Of a stretch of 64,000 bases of DNA, positions 53,184 to 60,612 are shown one piece after another. Within the stretch, counting starts at the first letter, position 1. Each line of letters starts with the position of its first letter. A model generated the notes under the pieces. That model was given only the letters and a program-made list of their open reading frames with translations, ran no database searches and was not told the DNA's origin. A program made the position numbers and the translations under genes. Origin of the DNA: Deltaproteobacteria bacterium (GTDB taxonomy: Bacteria; Desulfobacterota; GWC2-55-46); NCBI GenBank assembly GCA_019912665.1, contig JAIOIE010000008.1, forward strand, positions 248,001 to 312,000, written 5' to 3'.

Positions 53184-53953
53184 TTCCTGAACCCGTGGCT
53201 GAAGCCCTGGTCGTAAAGCCTCGAGTGCTCGACCGGGTCGTCGCCTATGGCCTTTCCGACTATTATCATGGCCTGCCTTTTGATGCCGGACTCCTCGACC
53301 TTCTCCCTTATGTCCGCGAGAGTGCTTTTTACCACCAGCTCGTCCTCCCACGAGGCCCTGTATACGACCGCAACAGGCGTATCCGGCGGATAGCCGCATT
53401 GAAGCTCCCTTACGACCTCGTCCATCATGGAAACGCTCAGGAATATGCAGATGGTCGCGCCGTGCGCGGCAAGCGAGTTGAGGCGTTCCTTTTCCGGGAC
53501 CGGGGTCCTGCCCTCTAGCCTGGTGAATATGACCGTCTGCGTCACACCCGGAAGCGTTAGCTCCCTTTTGAGGGCCGCCGCCGAGGCGAAAGCGGATGAG
53601 ACGCCCGGCACGATGCTGTAGGGGATACCCGCCTTTTCCAGGGCCTCGGCCTGCTCCCTCAGCGCTCCGTAGAGAGAAGGATCGCCGGTATGGAGCCTCA
53701 CTACCTTCCTGCCCTTTCTGGATGCATCTATCATGAGAGAGACTATCGCTTCGAGGTCCATGGAGGCGCTATTGTGCACCTCAGGCCCCTTTTCGCACCA
53801 CTCCAATACCTTCTCCCTCACGAGCGACCCGGCGTAAATGACTACGTCGGCGTCCTTAAGGAGCTTCATCCCCTTAACGGTTATGAGCTCGGGGTCGCCG
53901 GGGCCGGAGCCCACGAACCATACCGTAGAAGGCTCTTTATTATTCTCAGGCAT
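53180..53953 (-). CDS. cbiF: Precorrin-4 / cobalt-precorrin-4 C11-methyltransferase
   Basis: A 257-residue tetrapyrrole methylase: VWFVGSGPGDPELITVKGMKLL, VIYAGSLVREKVLEW, RLHTGDPSLYGALREQ, IVPGVSSAFASAAAL, and TRLEGRTPVPEKERL. These are the CbiF/CobM signatures. It methylates C11 of the ring-contracted intermediate. It overlaps cbiL by 8 bases and the VanZ-like gene by 4. Confidence 0.96.
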   Translation of the reverse strand: MPENNKEPSTVWFVGSGPGDPELITVKGMKLLKDADVVIYAGSLVREKVLEWCEKGPEVHNSASMDLEAIVSLMIDASRKGRKVVRLHTGDPSLYGALREQAEALEKAGIPYSIVPGVSSAFASAAALKRELTLPGVTQTVIFTRLEGRTPVPEKERLNSLAAHGATICIFLSVSMMDEVVRELQCGYPPDTPVAVVYRASWEDELVVKSTLADIREKVEESGIKRQAMIIVGKAIGDDPVEHSRLYDQGFSHGFRK

Positions 53954-54662
53954 TCTTTCTCACTATTATCATTGAAAAATAATCGGGCCTGCCGCCCTTG
54001 AGGGCCCTCAGGTCCGTAACCAGCTTTTCCTCGGGCCAGCCTGCCCTTGAGACGAAAAAAGACCTCTCCAGAAGCCCGGCTTCTGTCAAGAGGTCGATTA
54101 CTCCGTCAACGGCCCTGTTCACCTTCATCAATACTATGGTCTCGGCAGAGCCGAGCGCCTCTCTCACCTTATCGAGCTCGTAGGCCGCAGGTATAATTAT
54201 AACCCTCTCGGCGGTTTCCGCAAGGGAGGCAGGGAGCGCGGCGGCGGAGGCCGAAAAGGAGGCGACGCCAGGCACCACCCTTATCTCCGAGCCCGGCGAA
54301 AGCTCCTTTACGAAAGGCATAAGATAGCTGAAGGTCGAATATATGAGCGGGTCTCCCAATGTCACGAAGGCGGCATCGACTCCCTCCCTGAGCCTGTCTG
54401 ATATAAGCCGGGCAGCGCTCTTCCGCGACTCTCTGAGGGCCTCGGGATCCCTTGTCATTGGAAAGGGAAGCTCAAGAATCTTTTTGCCGCCGAGGTCCAC
54501 GGCCTTCCTGACTATCGAGAGGGCGAGGCTTTCGTCCCCTCCCTCGGATTTCGGCACAGCGAGCACGCCGGCCGCCCCTATGACCCTCACAGCCTTGATG
54601 GTCATAAGCTCCGGGTCGCCCGGCCCGACACCTACTCCGTAGAATACGCCCGGCTTAATCAA
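53946..54662 (-). CDS. cbiL: Precorrin-2 / cobalt-precorrin-2 C20-methyltransferase
   Basis: A 238-residue tetrapyrrole methylase: FYGVGVGPGDPELMTIKAVRVI, VTLGDPLIYSTFSYLM, VVPGVASFSASAAALPASLAE and VLMKVNRAVDGVIDLL are CbiL/CobI features. It starts with TTG overlapping the cbiET stop by 4 bases (TTGA). It adds the C20 methyl after cobalt insertion. Confidence 0.95.
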   Translation of the reverse strand: MIKPGVFYGVGVGPGDPELMTIKAVRVIGAAGVLAVPKSEGGDESLALSIVRKAVDLGGKKILELPFPMTRDPEALRESRKSAARLISDRLREGVDAAFVTLGDPLIYSTFSYLMPFVKELSPGSEIRVVPGVASFSASAAALPASLAETAERVIIIPAAYELDKVREALGSAETIVLMKVNRAVDGVIDLLTEAGLLERSFFVSRAGWPEEKLVTDLRALKGGRPDYFSMIIVRKNA

Positions 54663-55870
54663 GGTTTTTTCCCGCTTATTATGAATACCGGGTTGTAGGC
54701 AGCGAGCATGTTCAAGTCCCCTGCGGGCCTTGCCTTTGAAATCGACATCTGGATAAGCTCCTTCTCCCAGCCCTTTTTTCCGAAAAATTCGAACGCGGCA
54801 GAGGCGGTCTCAATCGTTACGGCGTTCACAACTACCCTGCCTCCGGGCTTAAGCCTGCCTGCAGTGTAGGACAGTATCATCTTTATGCCTTTGCCGCCGC
54901 CGCCGACGAAGACCGCGTCTGGCGCGGGAAGGCCTTTTAGCGCCCCCGGCGCCTCGCCCTCTATTACGTCGAGGTTACCGCAGCCGAACCTATTTTTGTT
55001 CTCCCGTATGTCTGAGACGCGTTTTCTGTCGCGCTCTATGGCGAATACTTTCCCACCGGTAAGCCTCGCGGCCTCTATCGCGACTGAACCGGAGCAGGCG
55101 CCTATGTCCCAGACCACGTTGCCTTCCGTCAATCCGAGCCTGGAGAGGGAAACGACCCTGAACTCCTCCTTGGTTATCATGCCGCCCGAGTGGGAGAAGA
55201 GCCTGTCCGGGATGCCGAAACCGGTTTCCCGGATAATGGATTCCCTATCCCGCATGAGTATCAGTATATTGAGCGGGGCGAAGGACCTCCTTTTCGATAT
55301 CGATTCGAGCGTACCTTCGGTTATCCTTTCATCCTCTCCGAGTGACTCGCAGACAAAGGCCCTCCCGCCGATACCGCGCTCTTTAAGTTCCCTGCATATC
55401 CGGGCGGGAGTATTTACCCCGTCGGTAAAAAGGGCGAGCTTCGCGTTGGAGGCCGCCTCTTTCGAGAGCAGCGCATAGTCCGCCTCCCTGCCGTGGACGC
55501 TCAGGATCTTTACCCCGTTCATGTCCTCTTTTATGCGCGAAAAAGCCTCCTGTATCGCGCTCACGTTCGGGAGCACCCGGACGCGCCTCTTCCCGAACCT
55601 CCTTATGATGAACGAGCCTATGCCGAATATGAGCGGGTCGCCGGTTGCGAGTACCGCGACCGGCCGCCTCTCTTTCCTCGCGAGGTATTTCTCTATTGCG
55701 GACGCAGCCTCCTCAAGGCCTCCGAGCTGGACCTTTGCGGCCGGAAGCTCAAGGAATTCCGAAAGGTGCCTTTTCCCGCCGACCAGGAGGCCCGCCTTTT
55801 CTATTGCGCCGAGCGCCTCGGGAAGGAGGCTCTCCCTGCCCTGTATTCCTATACCTATTATGTGTATCAT
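54659..55870 (-). CDS. cbiET: Fused CbiE-CbiT: precorrin-6Y/7 C5,C15-methyltransferase and decarboxylase
   Basis: 403-residue bifunctional enzyme (CobL type). N-terminal CbiE tetrapyrrole methylase (about 1-205: IHIIGIGIQGRESL, VLATGDPLIFGIGSFI, LPNVSAIQEAFSRI). C-terminal CbiT class I methyltransferase/decarboxylase (about 215-400: ITKEEFRVVSLSRLGL, VVWDIGACSGSVAIEAARL, PDAVFVGGGGKGIKMIL). The ATG is only eight bases from a family A MITE, and no ribosome binding site is visible, so its translation start region has probably been altered by that insertion. Confidence 0.95.
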   Translation of the reverse strand: MIHIIGIGIQGRESLLPEALGAIEKAGLLVGGKRHLSEFLELPAAKVQLGGLEEAASAIEKYLARKERRPVAVLATGDPLIFGIGSFIIRRFGKRRVRVLPNVSAIQEAFSRIKEDMNGVKILSVHGREADYALLSKEAASNAKLALFTDGVNTPARICRELKERGIGGRAFVCESLGEDERITEGTLESISKRRSFAPLNILILMRDRESIIRETGFGIPDRLFSHSGGMITKEEFRVVSLSRLGLTEGNVVWDIGACSGSVAIEAARLTGGKVFAIERDRKRVSDIRENKNRFGCGNLDVIEGEAPGALKGLPAPDAVFVGGGGKGIKMILSYTAGRLKPGGRVVVNAVTIETASAAFEFFGKKGWEKELIQMSISKARPAGDLNMLAAYNPVFIISGKKP

Positions 55871-55878
55871 CTTATTGA

Positions 55879-56023
55879 AGGCAACCTCTAAAAATCAGAG
55901 ATTTTCCCCGCAATCCAGGAAGGCCTGGAATAAAAAGCGGAGGATATAATGCGAATATGTGAGCATTTTTATTCCAGTAACTACCCAGAGTCCGGGGAAA
56001 AGATCAATTTTCAGAGATTGCCT
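55879..56023. mobile_element. MITE-like element, family A, copy 2
   Basis: 145 bp, near-palindromic. Ends AGGCAACCTCT and AGAGATTGCCT; internal arms GATTTTCCCC and CCGGGGAAAA; central hairpin CTGGAATAAAAA with TTTTTATTCCAG. It lies between cbiET and cbiD, and its right end contains the cbiD stop codon. Confidence 0.85.
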
Positions 56024-57099
56024 GAAGCTATTTCTCCGTCATACCCGATGAGGACCGCTGTCACGGACTTCCCCTTTCCGAGTATCCTTCCGGCATTCTT
56101 TTTAACCAGATAGCAGACCTCGTCCAGCGCCTTCTCAAAACCGTTTTCCTTGAGCATGAAAAACGCATGCCTTGCGGTATTTGCATTCTTTATCCGCCCG
56201 GCCAGCTCCTTCCCAGCGCCGAGCCTTTCGCAAAGCCCGGCCAGGAATTCAAGCTCTATAGGGGCGTCATCGCAGTGCGTTTCGAAATGCCCTGACGCGA
56301 GCTTGGTGAATTTGCCGAACTGGCCCGCCACCACGACCTTTTTTATCTCCGGCCTCGAAGCCGCGTCCTTGAGCGCATAGCCCATGTGGTCGCCCGTAAG
56401 GACGCAGGCCGCCTCCGGAACCTTGAGCCTCTTCTCGACGGCTTTCTCGCTCGACCGCCCGGTCGAGAAGACCACCTCTTCAAGGCCGCTTGCCACGGCC
56501 ACGCTCACCCCGCAGGAGATGGAATGGGTGTACGCGGCAAGAGACATGGGCTCGACTATGCCGGTTGTGCCTAAAATGGAGATGCCGCCGGTGATGCCGA
56601 GCCTGGGGTTCATGGTCTTGGCGGCAAGCTCGGCTCCGAGCGGCACTGATATCGTCACAAGGAAGGACGCTTTCTTATGATAGAGGGCTGCCGCTTCCAT
56701 GACCGCCCTCCTTATCATCGAAAGCGGCACCGGGTTTATGGCGGGCCTTCCTGGCCTGACCTTGAGCCCGGGTTTCGTAACGACTCCTACGCCAGGGCCG
56801 CCCTTTACCCTGACGGACGCGCGCTTCGCGTTCTCGCCGAGCAGCTCGACCTCGGCCACGAACTCAGCCTTGTCCGTCACATCCGGGTCGTCCCCCGCGT
56901 CCTTCACTATAACGGCCCTGGCAGAACCCTTCGTGCCGGTAACCGATTTAATCGGGACCCTCAAGGTCCCGCCGCGAGGGAGCGTCACATCGACGTGTCC
57001 AGGCCTCAGGCCGCCCAGAAGCAAGAGCGCCGCTGCCTTTGCCCCGGCAGCGGCGCAAGTCCCTGTCGTATACCCTTTCCTGAGCTTACGCCCGGGCAT
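56011..57099 (-). CDS. cbiD: Cobalt-precorrin-5B C1-methyltransferase
   Basis: SAM-dependent methylation at C1 of the anaerobic pathway. 362 residues. Start LRKGYTTGTCAAAGAKAAALLL is the CbiD signature; GDDPDVTD, GGPGVGVVTKPGL, ISVPLGAELAAKTMNPRLGITGGISILGTTGIVEPMS and FGKFTKLASGHFETH follow. The start at 57099 is set by the conserved N-terminus. The last codons and stop (ASGNL) are encoded in the terminal repeat of the MITE at 55879, so the native C-terminus may have been replaced by a few residues. Confidence 0.95.
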   Translation of the reverse strand: MPGRKLRKGYTTGTCAAAGAKAAALLLLGGLRPGHVDVTLPRGGTLRVPIKSVTGTKGSARAVIVKDAGDDPDVTDKAEFVAEVELLGENAKRASVRVKGGPGVGVVTKPGLKVRPGRPAINPVPLSMIRRAVMEAAALYHKKASFLVTISVPLGAELAAKTMNPRLGITGGISILGTTGIVEPMSLAAYTHSISCGVSVAVASGLEEVVFSTGRSSEKAVEKRLKVPEAACVLTGDHMGYALKDAASRPEIKKVVVAGQFGKFTKLASGHFETHCDDAPIELEFLAGLCERLGAGKELAGRIKNANTARHAFFMLKENGFEKALDEVCYLVKKNAGRILGKGKSVTAVLIGYDGEIASGNL

Positions 57100-57508
57100 T
57101 CCCTGCCGCCGCCCTCTCCTCTCTCTTAAGGAGAAGGCCCAGTATGGCCCCAAGCGCCAGGGCCAGCAGGAACCCCTGCACCGTCTCCGGCTTTACGAGA
57201 TGATATCTCTCGGGTTCCATCATGGAGAGGAAGTCCCCTGCAAGGCGAAGGAGGACCCAGAGGGCCGCCGAGATGAAGATCGCCCTGAAGACAGTCTTCC
57301 TGAACGGCAGGAACCTTCCCACCACAACCAGGAGGCCGCCCGTCACTATCCCGAAGACGGCTCCCCCGAAGGAGAAGGTGACGAAGTCCTGTGCGAAGCT
57401 CCCCTCGAAGGGGAAGACGCCGCTTACGAAATTCGCGAGATAGCAGAGCCATCCCCAGAGGACCCCGGCTATAGCGCCGGCCTTGAGGCTCTCTTTTAGC
57501 GGAATCAT
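57086..57508 (-). CDS. Small four-helix membrane protein beside cbtB (possible CbtA analogue)
   Basis: 140 residues with four helices (about 12-30, 45-66, 76-95 and 113-129). It follows cbtB by 11 bases and overlaps cbiD by 14. In many genomes CbtB is followed by CbtA, a five-helix cobalt-transport protein of over 200 residues. This protein is shorter and I do not see CbtA's conserved His motifs, so it may be a reduced or unrelated replacement. GGAGGG lies before the ATG at 57508. Confidence 0.7.
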   Translation of the reverse strand: MIPLKESLKAGAIAGVLWGWLCYLANFVSGVFPFEGSFAQDFVTFSFGGAVFGIVTGGLLVVVGRFLPFRKTVFRAIFISAALWVLLRLAGDFLSMMEPERYHLVKPETVQGFLLALALGAILGLLLKREERAAAGNARA

Positions 57509-57519
57509 TGTCCCTCCGG

Positions 57520-57690
57520 TCAGTGGCACGGCATCCCGAGAACGTGCCTGAAGTCATGGAGTGCGTCGTGCACGCCGGGCGCGACCGACTCCATCCCGAA
57601 CGCTATCACGACCATTGCGAAAGCGAGGGCCACGAGTACCGCGCCGGGGATTAGCGCGCCCATTCCGCCCTTTTCAAGTGTCCTTTCCAT
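57520..57690 (-). CDS. cbtB: Cobalt transporter subunit CbtB
   Basis: 56-residue protein with one membrane helix (about 13-33) and the CbtB C-terminal metal-binding signature HDALHDFRHVLGMPCH (H41, H45, H49, C55, H56). AAAGGAGG precedes the ATG. CbtB proteins are B12-regulated and assigned to cobalt uptake. The gene sits between cbiO and the small membrane protein gene in the riboswitch-controlled operon. Confidence 0.88.
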   Translation of the reverse strand: MERTLEKGGMGALIPGAVLVALAFAMVVIAFGMESVAPGVHDALHDFRHVLGMPCH

Positions 57691-57763
57691 ATACAGAGCC
57701 TCCTTTTGTGGTTAAATGTGTTTTCTCAGCCGCTACGCTATATAAACTTCGGGACTTAAGCCC

Positions 57764-58585
57764 CTAATCGTGCTCGTCGTGAGTGGAAAACGGCCCGTGG
57801 CTGTGCCTGTGTACTATCTCCCCGTGCCTGTGCTCGTGCTCGTGTATGATGTTCGCAGCAAGGAGCAGGTCCTTGTCCTTCAATATCTCGCCTGTCGGCC
57901 CTTCCGCCGCCACGGTGTGCGATTCTCCGAGCACCAGGACCCTTTCGGAGAGGTCGCCCGCGAGGCTCAGGTCATGCGTTGCGATTATAACCGTTTTCCC
58001 GAAGCCTCTCAAGGAGAGAAGGAGCTCGTAAAGCCAGACCTGGCTCCTCGGGTCGAGCCCGTTCGTTGGCTCATCCAGGAGGAGCACCCCGGGGTTTATT
58101 GCCAGGACCGAGGCTATCGCGACCTTTTTCTTCTCTCCGCCGCTCAAGGCATAGGGCGGCCTGTCCCTGAGCGCCTCTATCCCTAGCATACGGAGGAGCT
58201 CCCCCGCCCTTTTCACCGCCTCCTTTGCCCCTAGCCCGAGCTGGAGCGGGCCGAACGAGAGCTCATCGAAAACAGTAGGGCAGAAGAGCTGCACGTCCGG
58301 CTCGGGGAAGAGGAAGCCCACGCTGGATCTCAAGCGGACGAGAAACTCGCCTTTCAATCCATCTTCCGTGACCGGCTTTCCCTCGAAATAAACGCATCCG
58401 GCGGACGGGAAGATGAGGCCGTCCAGGAGCTTAAGTAACGTCGACTTTCCGCTCCCGTTCGCCCCGAGTATGGCCAGGCATTCGCCCCTGCCGACGCTCA
58501 GGCTTACATCGGAAAGGGCCGGGGCCTGCCCGTACGAGAAGCTTACCCCTTCGGCCCGCAAGACCTCTTCCGCTACGCGGCTCAC
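57764..58585 (-). CDS. cbiO: Cobalt ECF transporter ATPase CbiO with His-rich tail
   Basis: A 273-residue ABC ATPase: Walker A GANGSGKSTLL, Q-loop LFPEPDVQLFCPTVFDEL, signature LSGGEKKK, Walker B GVLLLDEPTNGLD, H-loop ATHD. The last 26 residues contain nine His (HEHEHRH then HRHSHG and THDEHD), a tail not needed for ATPase function and likely to bind Co2+ or Ni2+. GTG start overlapping the cbiQ stop (GTGA). Confidence 0.94.
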   Translation of the reverse strand: MSRVAEEVLRAEGVSFSYGQAPALSDVSLSVGRGECLAILGANGSGKSTLLKLLDGLIFPSAGCVYFEGKPVTEDGLKGEFLVRLRSSVGFLFPEPDVQLFCPTVFDELSFGPLQLGLGAKEAVKRAGELLRMLGIEALRDRPPYALSGGEKKKVAIASVLAINPGVLLLDEPTNGLDPRSQVWLYELLLSLRGFGKTVIIATHDLSLAGDLSERVLVLGESHTVAAEGPTGEILKDKDLLLAANIIHEHEHRHGEIVHRHSHGPFSTHDEHD

Positions 58586-59451
58586 GCGGCGAAGGAGAGG
58601 AAGAGGACGAAGCTCGCGAACCCGAGCCAGAAATAGTCCCTTCCCCGGAGCGCCCGGGCCGGAGCGGTCTTGAGCTTCCCGTCAAAGCCCCTTGATACCA
58701 TGGCCATGCCCACCTCTTCGGCAACGCCGTACGCCTTTTTAAGGAGGAGCGCAGCCCTTCCCGCAAACCACATCCGGGATTCAACTGCGCGGGCTCCGGT
58801 TATGGTCCTCGCCTTCCGGGCGAAGGCCGAGTCCTCGGCGATCTTTATGAGCACGAACGAATACCTGAAGGTCAAAAAAAGCGCGGTAGCGAAAAACGCC
58901 GGAACGAACCTGCCGAGCCCCCGGAAAAAATCCGTCTCCCTGGTCGTAAGCGAAAGAAGCATCGTAATCGAGACCATTGCAGTGACCCTCAGGAGAAAGA
59001 ACCCGGCGTTATGTAGCCCCTCGCCAGTGACCGACGCCCCGAAAACATCCAGGACTTCTTTTCCGGGCGTAACCGCGCCGAAAGCAAGGGGTAGGACTAT
59101 TATGAGTGTAAATATAAAAGCCGGAAGCGTCCTCTTCACGAGCGGGCCCGGCCCGACCCGTGATATGAACGAAAGGGCAACTGCCAGGACGAGCACTCCC
59201 GAAAGAAAAATCGCGCTGTGCGCAAGCGAGGCGGCTATTATGATGAAGAAAAGACCCGCAAGCTTCGCCCTGGGCTCGATGGCCTGGAGCGCGCCTTTCC
59301 TTGAAGAATAGTCTCCTGAAGTATAGACCCTTTTCATCGCCGAAGCGAAGTTAGCGAGGCTCCTTTTGAGAAAACCGGCGCTACCGGCATTTAGGAAGGC
59401 GGGCGCCTCTGCCCGGCCCTTGAGCCACTCCGGTAGAATCACCTCCGCCAT
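58582..59451 (-). CDS. cbiQ: Cobalt ECF transporter T component CbiQ
   Basis: A 289-residue membrane protein that couples CbiO to CbiM. Five or so helices, the EcfT coupling motifs (ARKARTIT and MAMVSRGFDGK, both with the A-R-G type pattern), and a long N-terminal extension of about 65 residues before EPRAKLAGL. ATG at 59451 chosen (a GTG lies four codons upstream). Overlaps cbiM by 13 bases. Confidence 0.92.
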   Translation of the reverse strand: MAEVILPEWLKGRAEAPAFLNAGSAGFLKRSLANFASAMKRVYTSGDYSSRKGALQAIEPRAKLAGLFFIIIAASLAHSAIFLSGVLVLAVALSFISRVGPGPLVKRTLPAFIFTLIIVLPLAFGAVTPGKEVLDVFGASVTGEGLHNAGFFLLRVTAMVSITMLLSLTTRETDFFRGLGRFVPAFFATALFLTFRYSFVLIKIAEDSAFARKARTITGARAVESRMWFAGRAALLLKKAYGVAEEVGMAMVSRGFDGKLKTAPARALRGRDYFWLGFASFVLFLSFAA

Positions 59452-60413
59452 AGCCTGCCCCACGCGTATACGGCCGCAACCAGGAGCGCGCTCCCAAGGA
59501 GGGCCGAGAGCATATAGACAAAGGGCTCAGGCAAGCCGCTCATCCGCGGAAGGCTATAATCCGGGACAAACCCCTTCCATATCTCTCCGTACTTCTCCAT
59601 CCCGGCGGGCACATAGCCTATGAGATTTATAAGCTCATCCTTGCCCCATTCGCCCCAGGGCGTGCCCGACGCGATGAGCCCTACGGGCGTAAGCACGGCC
59701 AGAACGGCCATCGCGATCCATAAGGGCTTAAGCGACCCCTTCCTTCCCGCATGGAGGAGGCCCCTTTCCATCCCGTGCACATAATTCACGACAAGTGCCG
59801 TCCCTATAGCCTCGATGGGGCCGAAAAAGACGAGGTGAGGTAGCATCATCGCCGGGACCGCGATGGAGAGCGGGTACGGCGCGTAAAGGGGCCTGCCGTC
59901 AGGCCCGGTGGCCAAGGCAGGCTGTATGCCAAGCTCCACTGCCGCCGCGAGGGCTGCCAGGTTGACCGCGACATACGCCGCGATTGCCGCCGCGAAAAAT
60001 CTCCTCTTGGAGCCAGGCTCCCCGAAGGCGAGCGCCCTGTAAATGACGTACCCTGAAAGGCTCATCACAACTGCCATGTTAAAGCAGTTGGCCGCAAGCG
60101 TAAGAAGGCCGCCGTCGCCGAAGAGGAATGCCTGGATTGCGAGCGCGAGGCTCATGGCAATGATCCCGGCCCAAGGGCCGAGAGCTATGGCCACTACCGC
60201 CCCGCCCACCATGTGCCCCGAAGAGCCGCCAGGGAGCGGGATGTTGAACATCATTATGACGAATACGAAGGCCGCGCCGAGCGCAAAGATGGGCATCTCT
60301 CTAAGCTTGAGCGCCTTTTCCGCCCTCTTCGAGGCGAAATACCAGACCGGGGCCATCGCCGCGTAAAAAACGCCGCATGTCGCCGGGCTCAGGTATCCGT
60401 CAGGTATGTGCAT
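59439..60413 (-). CDS. cbiM: Cobalt ECF transporter substrate-binding component CbiM fused to a CbiN/PDGLE-like domain
   Basis: The 324-residue protein's mature N-terminus must be MHIPDGYLSP, because the backbone and His2 form the metal site; the start at 60413 (with GGGAG upstream) gives exactly this. CbiM motifs include NIPLPGGSSGHMVGG, ALAIQAFLFGDGGLLTLAANCFNM and FGPIEAIGTALVVNYVH. After about residue 235 comes a PDGLE/CbiN-like extension ending in a final helix, replacing a separate cbiN gene. Together with CbiQ and CbiO it imports Co2+. Confidence 0.95.
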   Translation of the reverse strand: MHIPDGYLSPATCGVFYAAMAPVWYFASKRAEKALKLREMPIFALGAAFVFVIMMFNIPLPGGSSGHMVGGAVVAIALGPWAGIIAMSLALAIQAFLFGDGGLLTLAANCFNMAVVMSLSGYVIYRALAFGEPGSKRRFFAAAIAAYVAVNLAALAAAVELGIQPALATGPDGRPLYAPYPLSIAVPAMMLPHLVFFGPIEAIGTALVVNYVHGMERGLLHAGRKGSLKPLWIAMAVLAVLTPVGLIASGTPWGEWGKDELINLIGYVPAGMEKYGEIWKGFVPDYSLPRMSGLPEPFVYMLSALLGSALLVAAVYAWGRLWRR

Positions 60414-60455
60414 TCTCGCTCCCATTGAGATCAAAACAGGCAGAAGCCTGATTCA

Positions 60456-60597
60456 AGGCAACCTCTAAAAATTAGAATTTTTCCCGCTTTTCCCGGAAGG
60501 GCGGGAATAAAAAGCGGAGCATATATGTGAACATGTAAGCATTTTTATTCCCTAACTACGCAGAGTCCGGGGAAAATAGCAAATTTAGAGGTTGCCT
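60456..60597. mobile_element. MITE-like element, family A, copy 3
   Basis: 142 bp with the best-preserved ends, AGGCAACCTCTAAA and TTTAGAGGTTGCCT. It has the shared GGAATAAAAAGCGGAGCATA core, TTTTTATTCC arm and CAGAGTCCGGGGAAAA. It lies between cbiXC and cbiM inside the cob operon, in the same orientation as the other two copies. Confidence 0.85.
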
Positions 60598-60612
60598 CGA
60601 TTCTATGCCGGA

